The notes below the pieces were generated by a model. It was not told where the DNA came from. It did not search any database and worked only from the letters and a program-made list of their open reading frames with translations. From a virus, in the IMG/VR virus record IMGVR_UViG_3300036985_002432, positions 1 to 64,000 of that record: a DNA stretch of 64,000 nt; one strand, written 5' to 3'. A program made the translations under genes and the position numbers. Below, one piece after another: positions 49,901 through 61,700 of the stretch (the first letter of the stretch is position 1; every line of letters starts with the position of its first letter).

Positions 49901-52772
49901 CCGTAGAGAATACTATGAAGCATTAAAAGATCAAGAGTTTGATAAAAAAGAAGATAATGATTTACTTAATGGTCTAGCTAGTAGAGGTTTATATATTAGT
50001 GTAGATGATTTTCAAATGTGGCAACAGTTTGGTATCACACCAGAAGAGATTTATAATGATGTAAATAAAACTGTTATTAAAAGATCACATCCAGATTATA
50101 ATGAGATTATAGCACCATTTGTAAATATTGCACAAATGAGATCTAAAAAATCTAATACAACTGTTAATAGTGAAGGAGTACAAGCTGAGTTAGATAGACT
50201 TGAGCAAATGGAAGCTGCACGGATTAATGAACTAGAAACTTTTGAAGTAAAAACAGAAACAGGTACTTTAACAGATGTAACTATTAAAGAACTTAATGAT
50301 AATTTAGAAGCAGGAGAATATGCTGATACAGAATATACATCAGAAGAAGATGTACCAGGTAATCTAACTTTATATAAAGACATAGATATACTTAAAGTAG
50401 AAAACATTGATGGTGCTCCAATTGATATTAAAAGCTTTAGAGCACTATATGGTATTAATAAATTTGATAAAGTAACAACTTATACATTATCAAATCAACC
50501 AAATGCTGATGAAGTTGAAATTATTAAAAATGAATTTAATAAGTTAAGACAAGATGTAATTAATAAAAGTATTCAAAAAGGTACTCAAGACATGGAACCA
50601 ATACTTGAAAAACCTATTGAACTTATTACTAATGAAACTCCATTGTCATCAATGCCTGTAGAGTTAAATAATAGTTTAGTAGCAGCTTTTGAAGATTTTG
50701 CTACATACAATGATATTGATATTACAAATCAAGATGACTATGATGCAGCAATTGAATCTTATATAAGATCAAATTTTGAAGCAGCTTCCATTATTGAAGA
50801 GTATAATAAGAATCAACAATTAGAAAAAGCTACTAAGTCTACAGATGAAGGTTATGAAATACCAAGATTAAATATTGGTAATGAACTTGTAAGTGCAGAA
50901 GACTTATCTGAATCTGTTTTAAGAGGATACTTAAAAAATCATGAAGTAGGGTTAGCAGAACTTGAAGCTAAGCCAGATAAAACATCTGAGGATGATTTAC
51001 AAATTAGTCAGTATAAATTATTTATATCTAGATTAACTGATTACTTAGATAGAAGAGCTCAAGAAGGTTTTTCACCTGAACAAAAAGTTACTGTAGATGC
51101 AATACAAAAAATAATTACAGAAAATGCTAAAATAAAACGTACTCCACTAGGATATGAATTAGATGGTGTTGTAATGGAAAGAGTTACTAATGTAATTAAT
51201 CAATTTAAAGAAAAGTATCAGCATGTAAATACAGATGAGATAACTATAAGTTTTAAAACTACATTACAAAAAGAAGGACTTACAGCAGAATCAATAAAAG
51301 CTTTTATTGACAATCTACGTGTACAAAAAGGATTAAGTGGATTTAGTGAATTTACATATACTGAAGTAGAAAAAGAATTAACAAGTATATTAAACAAAGG
51401 AGAAGAAATAAGTAATGAAGAATTACTAACTACAGTATTAGGACTTGTTGCTGAAAAAACTAATGAAGCCTCAAGAATTGCAGGTAACTATTTAGATGAC
51501 CAGATAAGAAATTTATTTGATAATAAAGCTACAGTATTTAATGAAGATAACATAAGTAAAGAAGCTTATGATAATCTATTTAATACAGATCCTGATAATC
51601 AAGGTTACTTAGTTGATATAAAAGAATTAATAGATAGTAAAGGATTACATATTATATCTAGAGGTTATGGTAATAATGGTGTTATCTTATATGATAAAGA
51701 AGCTAAAGTGGCAGGTGAGGTAGATTTACTTGCTGTAGATAGATCTGGTAAAGTATTTATTATTGATGTTAAAACCGGTAAAGCTAGTAAGTGGAATAAC
51801 TTTAATAATGAAAATGCTAAGTTCCCACAAAAGCCTGGGTACACTTTACAGCAATTAGCATACTCTAACTTGTTATTTAATTTAAGTGGCCTTAAAGCTA
51901 ACATAAGTATCTTACCTGTTGAGATTGATTACAACAAAGAAACTGGTAAAGTTACTGATGCAAATAAACCAAAGTCAAAAACTTTATTAGAACCAGGTTC
52001 ATATAGAATTCCTTTATTCCCAACTCAAGAACAAATAGATCAAATTGATTCTGTTATACCTAAGAAAGCTGAAGCAAAAACTGAAGATGATGTACAAAGA
52101 GAAACTTCTGAAGAAGGAACATCTCCTGCAGTAACTGCTCAACAAGAAGGTGCTCCAAAAGAAACTGAAACTGGTGTTGAACCAGAATTAGCAAAAGCAA
52201 TTAGTGTAGCTAGTGTAGAACAGTTAGCTGTATTTAAACTAGCCATTGCAAAAGCAATTGCAAAGAATGCATTTACTAGTGAAGCTGTTAAAGAACTTCA
52301 AGATTTACTTGATATAAGAGAACAAGAATTAGCAGAAGGTGCTGTTACTAAATTAACTGAAAATAATATTGAAGTTGATACAAGACTTATTTCAAAAGAA
52401 GTTATCTTTACTGGTAAAACAAATACAAATTTATTTGCTAGTCAAGGTTCTGAAGTAAGAGTTGTCTCAATTAATCAAGATAAAGAAACAGTATTATTAA
52501 AAAGTATTGGAGCAGTAGTAAGACAGAAGACAATAAGTTTTGCAGAGTTAGATAAATTGTTTATATTAAAACAAACAGTTATGGAAGGTACAGAAACACC
52601 TATAGTTAAAACTACAGAGAAAGAAAAAGAATTTATTGAAGAGTCTTCAGATAATGTTAAAAATCTTTTAGTAGATTCTGCAAGAAAAACTGAATTAAAG
52701 AATGAAATAAAAGGTATGTCAATAGAACAATTAGACACTGCCTTATTTGAAGATATAACATCAGACTGTTAA
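46971..52772 (+). CDS. Giant cargo protein 2 with a PD-(D/E)XK nuclease motif
   Basis: A 1,933-residue protein. The start is disordered, then IYSYDAGPGGNAFYDRYKAY and GQETFDKIGFHPFRDNEAIF, a crAss-like cargo signature. Residues about 215-275 hold small-residue hydrophobic helices (IITEAVLEEALAIGVTAVTG, GGGAAPAAFVATANVG) that could cross a membrane during ejection. Long coiled coils follow. Near the C-terminus GEVDLLAVDRSGKVFIIDVK (Glu1583, Asp1585, Asp1599, Lys1601) is a clear PD-(D/E)XK nuclease signature, with a supporting QQLAYSNLLF helix. A nuclease inside an ejected protein could act on host DNA or phage ends. The final 200 residues are basic and acidic mixed linker. Confidence 0.8.
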   Translation: MAESNTPFSSLDALGSGYGGIEAPNLDEKSLSPFEGERLSMPTPDFSKSQHFVPVVPGSDNLDNKQQPIHQVVGNPAQKPATSKRLSPKEFGKALAAKGDAVIQANQDKNEYSRIYSYDAGPGGNAFYDRYKAYGQETFDKIGFHPFRDNEAIFNAGTSGWQDTKRMMSHAFWPLFSRGFVSGPKSLAKMFQGDFSADTEDAEFYSRAAAIGNSTKGGVGGFLNNTAMSFGYTAGIITEAVLEEALAIGVTAVTGGGAAPAAFVATANVGKNLARGLRGLEYAADGMKAVNATIKGVESVGAARRFWNAARESTAITKTARFLNPLEHLTDAAVKIAKNENNLTGLARLTDAGRKTVGGFYGEVRGINMALSEARLEGGMKQNDVYNKLYDTYYAKHKEAPSDALQQDMMNTAKEAGISTLQWNTALIFMSNKIVLDNIVGVKGRGASFLAAKTKDVLNLEGGKIARTTVKQTLKSGKKILAPVLNWRKQTLVNTLKSFAKDPIRKSVTGGISYFKKNITEALQENAQDVIAQATESYYIDSFSNDKLATYDYAMGLTKSAIKGQFTGQGFETFASGFVMGMFAAPLNGVPHLLNIGYNKVKNPKEYAKYAAIRDTYGKNLVNELSNVDMADFWNANAIGLGMQAGAETVRLTGTEKQSRDAADASFNKAMIRAADNDMLFHYKETLESYKDLTAEEFEEAVPSIPAGEGAKYLEKLDTVISKIDRIEQKHEYYKKNFPNPINLSQLNKNSADYNDAVTTHHAWNVAVGNAVFLNGSFDNTMERMSSIVKDITSNGPLKKATFNDINVLFDNKKLINEVDMLETNIESLKTLPKTAENTSKIAIQTKKLETLKNYRDELNVYLQLDRNKKNIIDKFKKENPDASIEELEEEYDEVHSEQKDKLEAVYKDYLKVLAKESNDHIFNKDIDESFVKLIDFHSLENESQALVENINLLHNPKEFVEHVQRNKVWMKDLYDNRREYYEALKDQEFDKKEDNDLLNGLASRGLYISVDDFQMWQQFGITPEEIYNDVNKTVIKRSHPDYNEIIAPFVNIAQMRSKKSNTTVNSEGVQAELDRLEQMEAARINELETFEVKTETGTLTDVTIKELNDNLEAGEYADTEYTSEEDVPGNLTLYKDIDILKVENIDGAPIDIKSFRALYGINKFDKVTTYTLSNQPNADEVEIIKNEFNKLRQDVINKSIQKGTQDMEPILEKPIELITNETPLSSMPVELNNSLVAAFEDFATYNDIDITNQDDYDAAIESYIRSNFEAASIIEEYNKNQQLEKATKSTDEGYEIPRLNIGNELVSAEDLSESVLRGYLKNHEVGLAELEAKPDKTSEDDLQISQYKLFISRLTDYLDRRAQEGFSPEQKVTVDAIQKIITENAKIKRTPLGYELDGVVMERVTNVINQFKEKYQHVNTDEITISFKTTLQKEGLTAESIKAFIDNLRVQKGLSGFSEFTYTEVEKELTSILNKGEEISNEELLTTVLGLVAEKTNEASRIAGNYLDDQIRNLFDNKATVFNEDNISKEAYDNLFNTDPDNQGYLVDIKELIDSKGLHIISRGYGNNGVILYDKEAKVAGEVDLLAVDRSGKVFIIDVKTGKASKWNNFNNENAKFPQKPGYTLQQLAYSNLLFNLSGLKANISILPVEIDYNKETGKVTDANKPKSKTLLEPGSYRIPLFPTQEQIDQIDSVIPKKAEAKTEDDVQRETSEEGTSPAVTAQQEGAPKETETGVEPELAKAISVASVEQLAVFKLAIAKAIAKNAFTSEAVKELQDLLDIREQELAEGAVTKLTENNIEVDTRLISKEVIFTGKTNTNLFASQGSEVRVVSINQDKETVLLKSIGAVVRQKTISFAELDKLFILKQTVMEGTETPIVKTTEKEKEFIEESSDNVKNLLVDSARKTELKNEIKGMSIEQLDTALFEDITSDC

Positions 52773-52782
52773 TAAAAGAATT

Positions 52783-55700
52783 ATGATAAATTGTGCTCTT
52801 TCCACAGAAACTGTAGAGAAATTATATAAAAATATTTTTGGCCATATGCAAGATGCTGCATCAAAGGGTAATGCATTTGATGTAAATAAATATATTAAAC
52901 ATATTTTTAATGGTAAAGCTGATAAGTCTAGACCAGAAATAGCAGCAAAAATTGTTCAGCATATACCAAGAATGGTTATTGATATTACTAATACTGATTT
53001 CTTTGAAGTAGAAGACTTTGTTGACTTAAAAGTATTGCATAAATTAGGACAAGCATTTATGAATCCTAATAAAGGAATACAAAAAATTATATCTGATTAT
53101 ACTCCAACAACTGATAACAAAATACTTAAAAGTGTAGCTGAAACTAAACTAGAAGAAGCATTTAATATTGAAGAATTTGATGCTGAAGAAGGTGAGTTTA
53201 GTGAAAGATTTAAACCATATAGTTCTCTTACTAGTACATTTCAAGAATTTTTAGCAGTTGATCCTACTTCAAAAAATATTACAGATGTTGAGCAAATTGA
53301 TGAATCTAAAAAAATAATATACACTACTCTTAGTGCTATTAAAGAAACAATGAATCCACAGCAAACTGTTGCTGATGATTTAATATATGAAGGAGTAAGT
53401 ATTAAAGTTAAGGCTATTCCTTTATCTTCTATACCACAAGCAGAACTAGATGACTATACTAGAAATTTAGTTGTAAAATCAAAATCAATAAAAAAACAAG
53501 GTACCAATCTTGAGGGTGTAACTCCAACAGATAACATGGTTGCTTTAGTTATTTCAAATGCAAATGGAGAATCTTTATATTTTGATTCTGAAGGGCACAT
53601 AAGTTCAAAAGAAGAAGGTGGAAAACTAGTGTATCAGTTTTTAAGAGATGCTAGAAAAAAAGGAAATGCATATACAGTAACAGATATATATGGTAAAGAA
53701 GATCAAATTCTTGATCCATATGAGATTGCTGTTAATACATATGACAAAGCTATAGATGGTACTTTTACTAACTATTATAACTCAATAAAAGTATCACAAC
53801 AAGAAGACTTTAAAAAAATATATGAATTTAAAGAGTCTGTATTAAAAGATAAGAAAGGTGTACTAATACCACTTTTAGGAATCAGTGATGGTTTACCTGA
53901 ATCAATAACTGGTAGTAAGTTGATGTTAAATAAAATTACTTCACTATCCGGAGTTAACCGTAGTACATTTAAATCTATAAAAACTATTCAACAGAGTAGA
54001 GGTATTTTTAAGAAAGGTTATGCAAGCATAATATTAAATGGTAATGAATTTATTGTTGATAGAGCTGATGTACCTAGTGAAATTGCATTACAAGTATCAC
54101 AAGTATTGACTAGTAAAGATTTTACTTTCTCAGAAAGAATGGATTTTTACAAACAATTTTTTAGCAATGACTTACAGGCAACTACAAGAAGACATGAGAC
54201 TGCAGGTAAAATAGAGAATAAAGAATTTTGGTTTAACTATTCTGATGAAACATCACAAGAACAAAAGCAAAGAAACTTTCTTGAAAACTCAATTAACTTA
54301 TCACAAGAATCTGTAAACAATAAAACTGTAGATGAGTTAGCAGCAGATGCCGCAGCAATCTATGATGTATTAATGTCAGGTAAAGGTGCTAAAAAAAGAT
54401 ACCCGGCTAAGATGAATTTTAATTCAGACTTACTTAAGGATGAGCGTTATATGACATATAATGTTGATACTAATAGTATTGAGTTTAAAGATTACATTGA
54501 TTTTATTAAAGATTTAAAAACAGAAATAAGTATTAATAGTGGAGATCCTGGTGTATTTAATACATATATGGAGTTTGCTTTACCTTCTAAATTTCTTAGT
54601 ACAGTTGATAAAGTTAAAGAAGAATTAAAAGAAGATACAAGTTCTGATACAAAAAAAGTAAAAGATAGTATAGTAGAAGTATTAAAAGAATCTGGAGGAG
54701 TAATTGATGCTGATGTAGCTTCTGTTAAAAAAGGTTTTTATAAAGTACACTATGCAAACTTTAAAGTTAATGTACCGGGTGTTACTGAAGAAGCTAAAGT
54801 TTATTTTCATAATAAAACTGCATTGATTTCAGTTGGTGGTAAAACTTATCAAGATCCTACATGGCCAAAAGAAGGTAACTTAGTAAGATTAGTATTAAAG
54901 CCAGAGTTAACTATACCGTCCGGAGAAATAATTACAAATGTAATTGAAGTATTTGCAGTTAATGAAGACGGGACACAAGGAGCTTATCTTGGTTCTGTTG
55001 CAGAAACTGAATACAATACAAAGAATGAAACTCCAAAGTTAGAAGATGAAGTTGAAGAACAAGAAGTTATTGCATCAGAGGAAAAAGAAACAATACCTGA
55101 ACTTGAAGATGCAGTTATCTTAACTAGTCCAATTAAACCTACTAGTAAAACATCAAGAGCTGCTTCATTACTTAATCAAAATATTGCTGGATTAGATAGA
55201 TCAACAAAATTAAGTGGAGATGTAACTGTTGAAGATGTAGAAAACGCTAATAACTGGTGGAATAGTTCACCTTTAAATAAATATATTACACTTGATCATG
55301 CAGCTAATTTAGTTAACTCAGATGCATTTGCAAGATTTACAGTAGCTGGAGCAACTCTAATAGATTCAAATATACTAGGTAATATATCTATTTATCAAAA
55401 AGGTAGTATGGTTGATGTATACCATGAGGCATGGCATGGATTTTCTCAATTATATCTTACTCAAAAAGAAAAGCTTAAATTATATAATGATATAAGAGAA
55501 TATAAAGATAAGTCAGGTAATACACCTTATGCAAATAAATCATTCTTTGAAGTTGAAGAAATGATTGCTGAAGACTTTAGAACTTATGCAAAAGATCCAA
55601 AAACATTTAAAGCAAAAGTACCTGTTCAAAAAACTATATTTCAAAAGATACTAGATTTTTTATATAAACTATTTGGAGGTAAGATTAATACAAAAGATGT

Positions 55701-58700
55701 TGTAGTAGGTAATTACCCAGTATCAGTAACTGAAATGTTTGATGCATTATATCTTGCAAGTAAAGACCCAAGTCTATTAAATAAGTATAGTCCTTCTATA
55801 GACAATGTAATGTGGGATTTACTTAATAGAGGTGTAGAAAAAGTAAATGATAGAGATATAGATGTATTAACTAAACAAGAAGCCAACCTTATATCTAATA
55901 GTATTGATTCTATTCTATCTGATTATGTAGATGCAAATCATGATGCTAGAGTTAGTAATGGTAAAGAAGTTACTAAGTCAGGTACATTAGTTTTATTATC
56001 AGAAGAAAAAGATGCGGATGGTATTACTAATAGAAGCAAAGCCTATGGTTATGTTAAAGCTGTATTAGAAGATAAATTAGATGAGCTTAATGATGAGTTA
56101 GGTACAATAACAGATAAATCATTTAGTGAAATTAAAACTATAGAAGATCTAGAAGGTGAATCTATTGCTGTTATCCGTAGTAAATCAGGAGAAGATAAAT
56201 ATATATTCTTAAATAGTCAAGTTGAAAACTTTAACAATTTAACTCCAGATATAAAACAAGGAGAAAGAGTTAAAGGAGAAAAGTATAAAGGATCAATTGA
56301 AATTATATCAGATTTTTATAAGCATAATAATATCATAATAAATGATAAAAATGTAAGTATAATAGTTGTTAATGATGTTAGAGATGCTAAAGCTCAATTT
56401 GATAACTATGTAAAAGGTGGAGCTAAAGATTTTGTATCAATTGAAATAAAAGAAGATGGTCCTGTATATACAGACTTAACTTCTGACCAAGAAGATTTAC
56501 TTGACAACATTAGAATCTTACAAAATACAATTAATAACTGGGGAGATGAGAAATCCGGAGTTATGAAATACCATGCTGATAATAGTAGATTTGACTTAAT
56601 CCGTGAAAAGTATATTGATGTAAACTATGGTGATGAAGAGTTAGATGAAGATGGTAATATTATAGATGAGACAGATGTTACAGATGGTAAAGATAGTGCT
56701 GGTATAGTTGATAAAGCTGTAGGTAAAAAATCTGCTGAACAGTTTGCAGGTAAAGAAACATTATATATTGTTAAGAGTTTATTTAAAATTACAAATGGTA
56801 AAACAGTAGATAATAAATTAGGCTTTAAAGAACTTGTAGATTTTAATAAAATTTGGGGAATACTATTAAGAGAAGTTGGTGGTGTTAAAAATAGAGAAGT
56901 TGCCTTTAATAAATTAAAAGAAGCTTCAGTAACATATGCACCAGAATTAAAACAATTAGTAGAAAAGAAATTACCGGATCCAACTAAAATTAAACATACA
57001 TCAGAATTTAATGTAAGTGCTGCTTTCTGGCAAGATTTAAGTTTATCAGATATACCTTATACTCAATTAACTGCATTCCCTGTAAAAGAAATGCTTATAA
57101 ATGAAGATACAGGATATCCAGAATCTACAATAACTGGGTTTACTATGGAAGTAACAGATGCTTCTATTGAACCAAGTAATGTTATAAGGGGTTTTCAAGC
57201 TACATTTAAAACTATACAACCTGAAGATAATCCATACATCACTAAAGTAGATAACATAACTATGTTAACTAAACTAAATGCTTTAGTAAAAAACTATGAA
57301 GACAAACACAATCCAGGTTCATTAAATATTAAAGGTTCTCTTGGATTTGCAAGATCAATTGGTGTATATTTAGATAACTTAGATGAAATAAAAAATGAAT
57401 TAGAAACTAATTCTGAGTATTATGGTCTTCAATATATCTATCAAATTGTTAAAGATTTAGCTGATATACAAGCAAAACCATTTGGTGCTAGTGCAGATGC
57501 ACAAAAAGTATTAAGAGACTTTGTAATTGATCCACTTGCTGTACTTAAAAGTAAAATACCAAAAGGTGTTATTAAAAGTCTAAAAGGTGTTGAAGTATAT
57601 CAAAAAAATATACTTGACAGACTAGCTGGATTACAAGCACAATTTGGATTAGAAACTAAAGGTAAAGGAGTATTTAATGCTGCTGGAGATATGGTCTTTC
57701 CTTTTGTACAAGACTTTTCAGTATCAAGAAAAATTGATGCTTTAAACAGTGTTGAAAATCTTACTGATTGTTGGATTAAAGATGAGTTTAAATATATGAG
57801 ATATTTAAATCCAACAATATCTAGCTTTACTAACTATTCTCAAATATTAAAAAGTGTATTTAACTATGAGACTGGTAAGATAGATGAAGGCCAAAAAGAT
57901 AGAAGAAATGAAAGGTCATTAGATTTAAGCATGGTGTCAGGAACACAGGTTGCTGAATTTAATGAAGGTACAAATACATCTGACTTAGATAAATCAAGTA
58001 AGTTTTTACAAGAAATGCACACTATGTTAAAGGGTGGACTTCAAGAATTTATTAGAGCTGCAGGTAAGAAGACATCTATTGGTGTAAGAGTAAAAGGTGG
58101 TCTTATTAAAGATAAAGGAAAAGACAGTAACTTGTATGTTGATGTTGACATGTTTGACAGTGAACAAACTGGAGACATCTATGCTGCAAATAAAATCCTT
58201 ATGCCTTATATTGCTTCTGAGTTTGAAAGAATTCAAAAGTTTAAAAACAATAGAGAAGAATTTAAAAAGTATACAGGATACAATAGAAAAGTTGGAGGAA
58301 CAAAAGAAAATCCTATATATGCAGGAGAAGTATTTACAGCATTTGATAAAGTATTAAAAGAAAAAACTAAAGAATTATTACTTAGTGAAGCTACTGTAAA
58401 AGGAGTAAATGAAACTCCAGGAGGATTAACAATTTATTTAAGAAAAAATACTGAACTAAGACAAAAAATTGAGAGTGATATCTTAGAATACTTTAATGAG
58501 CAAACATCAAGTAACTTAACTAATTTAGTAAACAATAAATACATTGATAAATCTTTAATTGAAAAAACTAATTCTCCAAATTTAACAGAACAAGAACAAG
58601 AGTACATGTTAGTTAAAGCATTTACTTATAATTCTTGGATACATAACTTTGAAACTGTAAATCTATTTATAGGTGAGATGTCACAGTTTAATCATGATAA

Positions 58701-61700
58701 AGAAAATCTACACAAAAGAAATACTGGAGCACAATCTGGTGGTAGAAAAATCTTAACTGATGAATGGGCTCAAAATTTTGTTAATGATGTTTTAAATAAA
58801 AAAAGTTATGGTGTAAAATTAGCTAAAACTCTTGGAGAAGATTATAATCAATTCTTTTATGATGGTACATTTAATACAGCTATACTTAAGGATGTAGAGA
58901 GACCTTCTATTTATTTAGATGATATAGAAGCTGGATTAAGAAAAGACTATGCATTAAGTTTAAAGGGTTCAGGTAAATCTAAAGAAGAGATACAAGAAAT
59001 TATAGATAACAATATTAAAAAAGACCGTAAAGCTTATGAAGAAATGAATGAGGCTGACGGTGCAGGATATATTACTATTGATGCTTATAGAACTCTTAAA
59101 ACATTAGAAAATAATTGGTCTCATAAACAAGAAGCTTTATATCAAGATGAAATAAATGGAAGAGAGATAACTTCATCACAAATAGAAGAATTTTTCCCGG
59201 TGTATAAACTACAGAATTATGGAGAATTAGCAAATAAAACACTTGCTCCTGTAACAGCAATGCATAAATTTGCACTTTCACCACTTATCCCATCTGAAGT
59301 TAAAGGTTCTGAATTAGAACATTTGCATAAAGAGATGATGAGAAACAATATTCAGTATGCAACATTTGAATCTGGATCTAAAGTAGGAAATATTACATCT
59401 AATGGTGAACCTGATCAAATATTTACTGATGATACTCAAACTAAACTAAAAGATAAATTAACTCTTACAAAGAATACTATATATTTAGAATATCTTAAAA
59501 ATGTTACAGAAGTAAATAATAAATTTAAAGGTAAAATTACTTTCCCAACTCAATTAAGAGGTTTAATACTTGATGGTTTATATGAACAAGGAGCACTTGC
59601 TTATGATAAACATGCTGCATTAGCTAAAACATATCATGATGACGTTGCTAATTACACTGAATTATTAAAGATTGAATTACTTGATGAGATTCAATGGGAA
59701 GAAAAGAATGGAAAATATACAGGAGAATTTACTAAGTTATTATCTCTAGTACAAAAAGAATTATCAAAAAGAGATATGCCAGAACATCTAGTTAAGATGA
59801 TTGGTGTTAATGATGATGGTAGTCTTAAAACAGATTTATCTTTACATCTTGAAGCTGATACAATTGAAAAAATATTATTATCAGTAATTAATAAAAGATT
59901 AATTAAACAAAAAGTTAAAGGTGAAGCTTTTGTACAAGTTCCATCAAGTATGTATAATGGCTTATGGGATACTAAAGCAAATCTTAAAACTGCTACAGAA
60001 GCAGAAAAAAAGAAATATTTAGGTTCAAACAACTTACCATTTTATAGACCCGGAGAAAATGGAAATACAGATGCAATGAAAATTGCTATTGCTTTCCAAG
60101 GAGACTTCATTAATTTATTAAATGTTAAATTTAATGAAGAACAAATTGGTACTCTAGAAAGATTAAATGAAGCTATTAAAGATGATAACTGGTTAAACAC
60201 TGGAGACAATAGAAAATTAATTACATTATCAGGAGCACGTATTCCAATTCAAAACTTAAACTCATTAGAATTTGCTGAGGTATATCATTTCATGAATCCT
60301 TCAGCAGGTAATAAGATTGTTGTACCATCAGAAATTGTTGCTAAATCAGGATCTGACTTTGACGTTGATAAGCTTTATTTCATGATGCCGCACATTGATG
60401 GTAGAGGAAATTATGTTAAATCAAGTAAGACTAATACAGAATTATCAAAGGAACTTGCTTCTTTAAAAGGGAAACTGGTTACTGATAAGACTGCGCCAAA
60501 TGCAAAGGGACTTATAGGTAAGCAAAAAGCTGCATTAGAAAACAAAATTATTGAGACAACTGCAGAGTTACTTGCAATACCAGAAAACTATGCATCATTA
60601 GTAAGACCAAATGATACATATTTATTAAAACTTATTGCTGATGACATTCAAAAATATGTTACAGAATATAATAGATACAATGTAGCACATGGTGAAACAG
60701 AAAGAGTTAATGCAAAAGATGATACTAAAAGAGCAATATCTCCTAGTACAACATTAGAGATTGGATATAATCTTGATAAGCATGATAAAAATATGACAGC
60801 AAAAGCTGCATTAGGTATTGATGCTCAGGATAATAAACAACACCCAATATGGAACTCTGTTGGTGCTAAAATGCCAGCTACATATAAAGAATCAGACTTT
60901 GATGATGTAACTAATACAGCAGTAGAAGGTGAAGATGATTATGATGTACGTTTACTTGTAAGACATAACACATTGATAAACAAGAAAGGCCAAAAGGTTA
61001 TTTCTTTATCACATAGATATGACCAGGATAATGTACGTATTGCTGATACAAGATCACATAAAATGAATGGTCAACTTGATGCTGAGGCAGACCCATGGGT
61101 AGCTGATGTTCAAGCAGATCTTGAGACTACACCTGTATTAAATTATTTAATGAACGCAGGAGTACCATCAAAAGATGCTATATATTTTGTTGCTAATCCA
61201 CTAGTAAGAGAGTATGGCCTTCAACAAAAATTATTAAAAAGTACATTCTCTACTATTATTAATAAAGCAGTTACAGAAGAAAATTTTGTTCAGTATAAAG
61301 CTGCAGATGCAGTAGTTACTAAGTTTATACCTTTTGGGATACAAGCACAAATACTTTCACAAATAGCAAATATTAAAATTGATAAGTTTTTAAATAAACT
61401 TAAAAACAATGATACAGTATATGTAAATACAAGTTTTAAACAACCAAATTGGAAAGAAATAAGTGTTAAAGAATTAAAAGCATTACTTAATACAGATAGT
61501 AAACTATATGATAAAATTGCTGGATTAATTAACAAGTCAACTCATTCAGTTTATAAAGCTTCAAGATCATTAATAACTAATGGTAACTACTATTATGCAG
61601 CTAAAATTGCATCTGAAATGGCTGGTATTAAACCAGGTCAATCATTTAGTACAGAAGACATGATATCTATTGTTGAGAAAGGTGCTATTAAAGAAAATCA

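Noticed and set aside
58097-58357. + strand frame of 86 codons in the giant polymerase ORF
   Set aside because: The main frame shows no stop in the lines I read, and no other frame of real length occurs in this region. The short one is a shadow.
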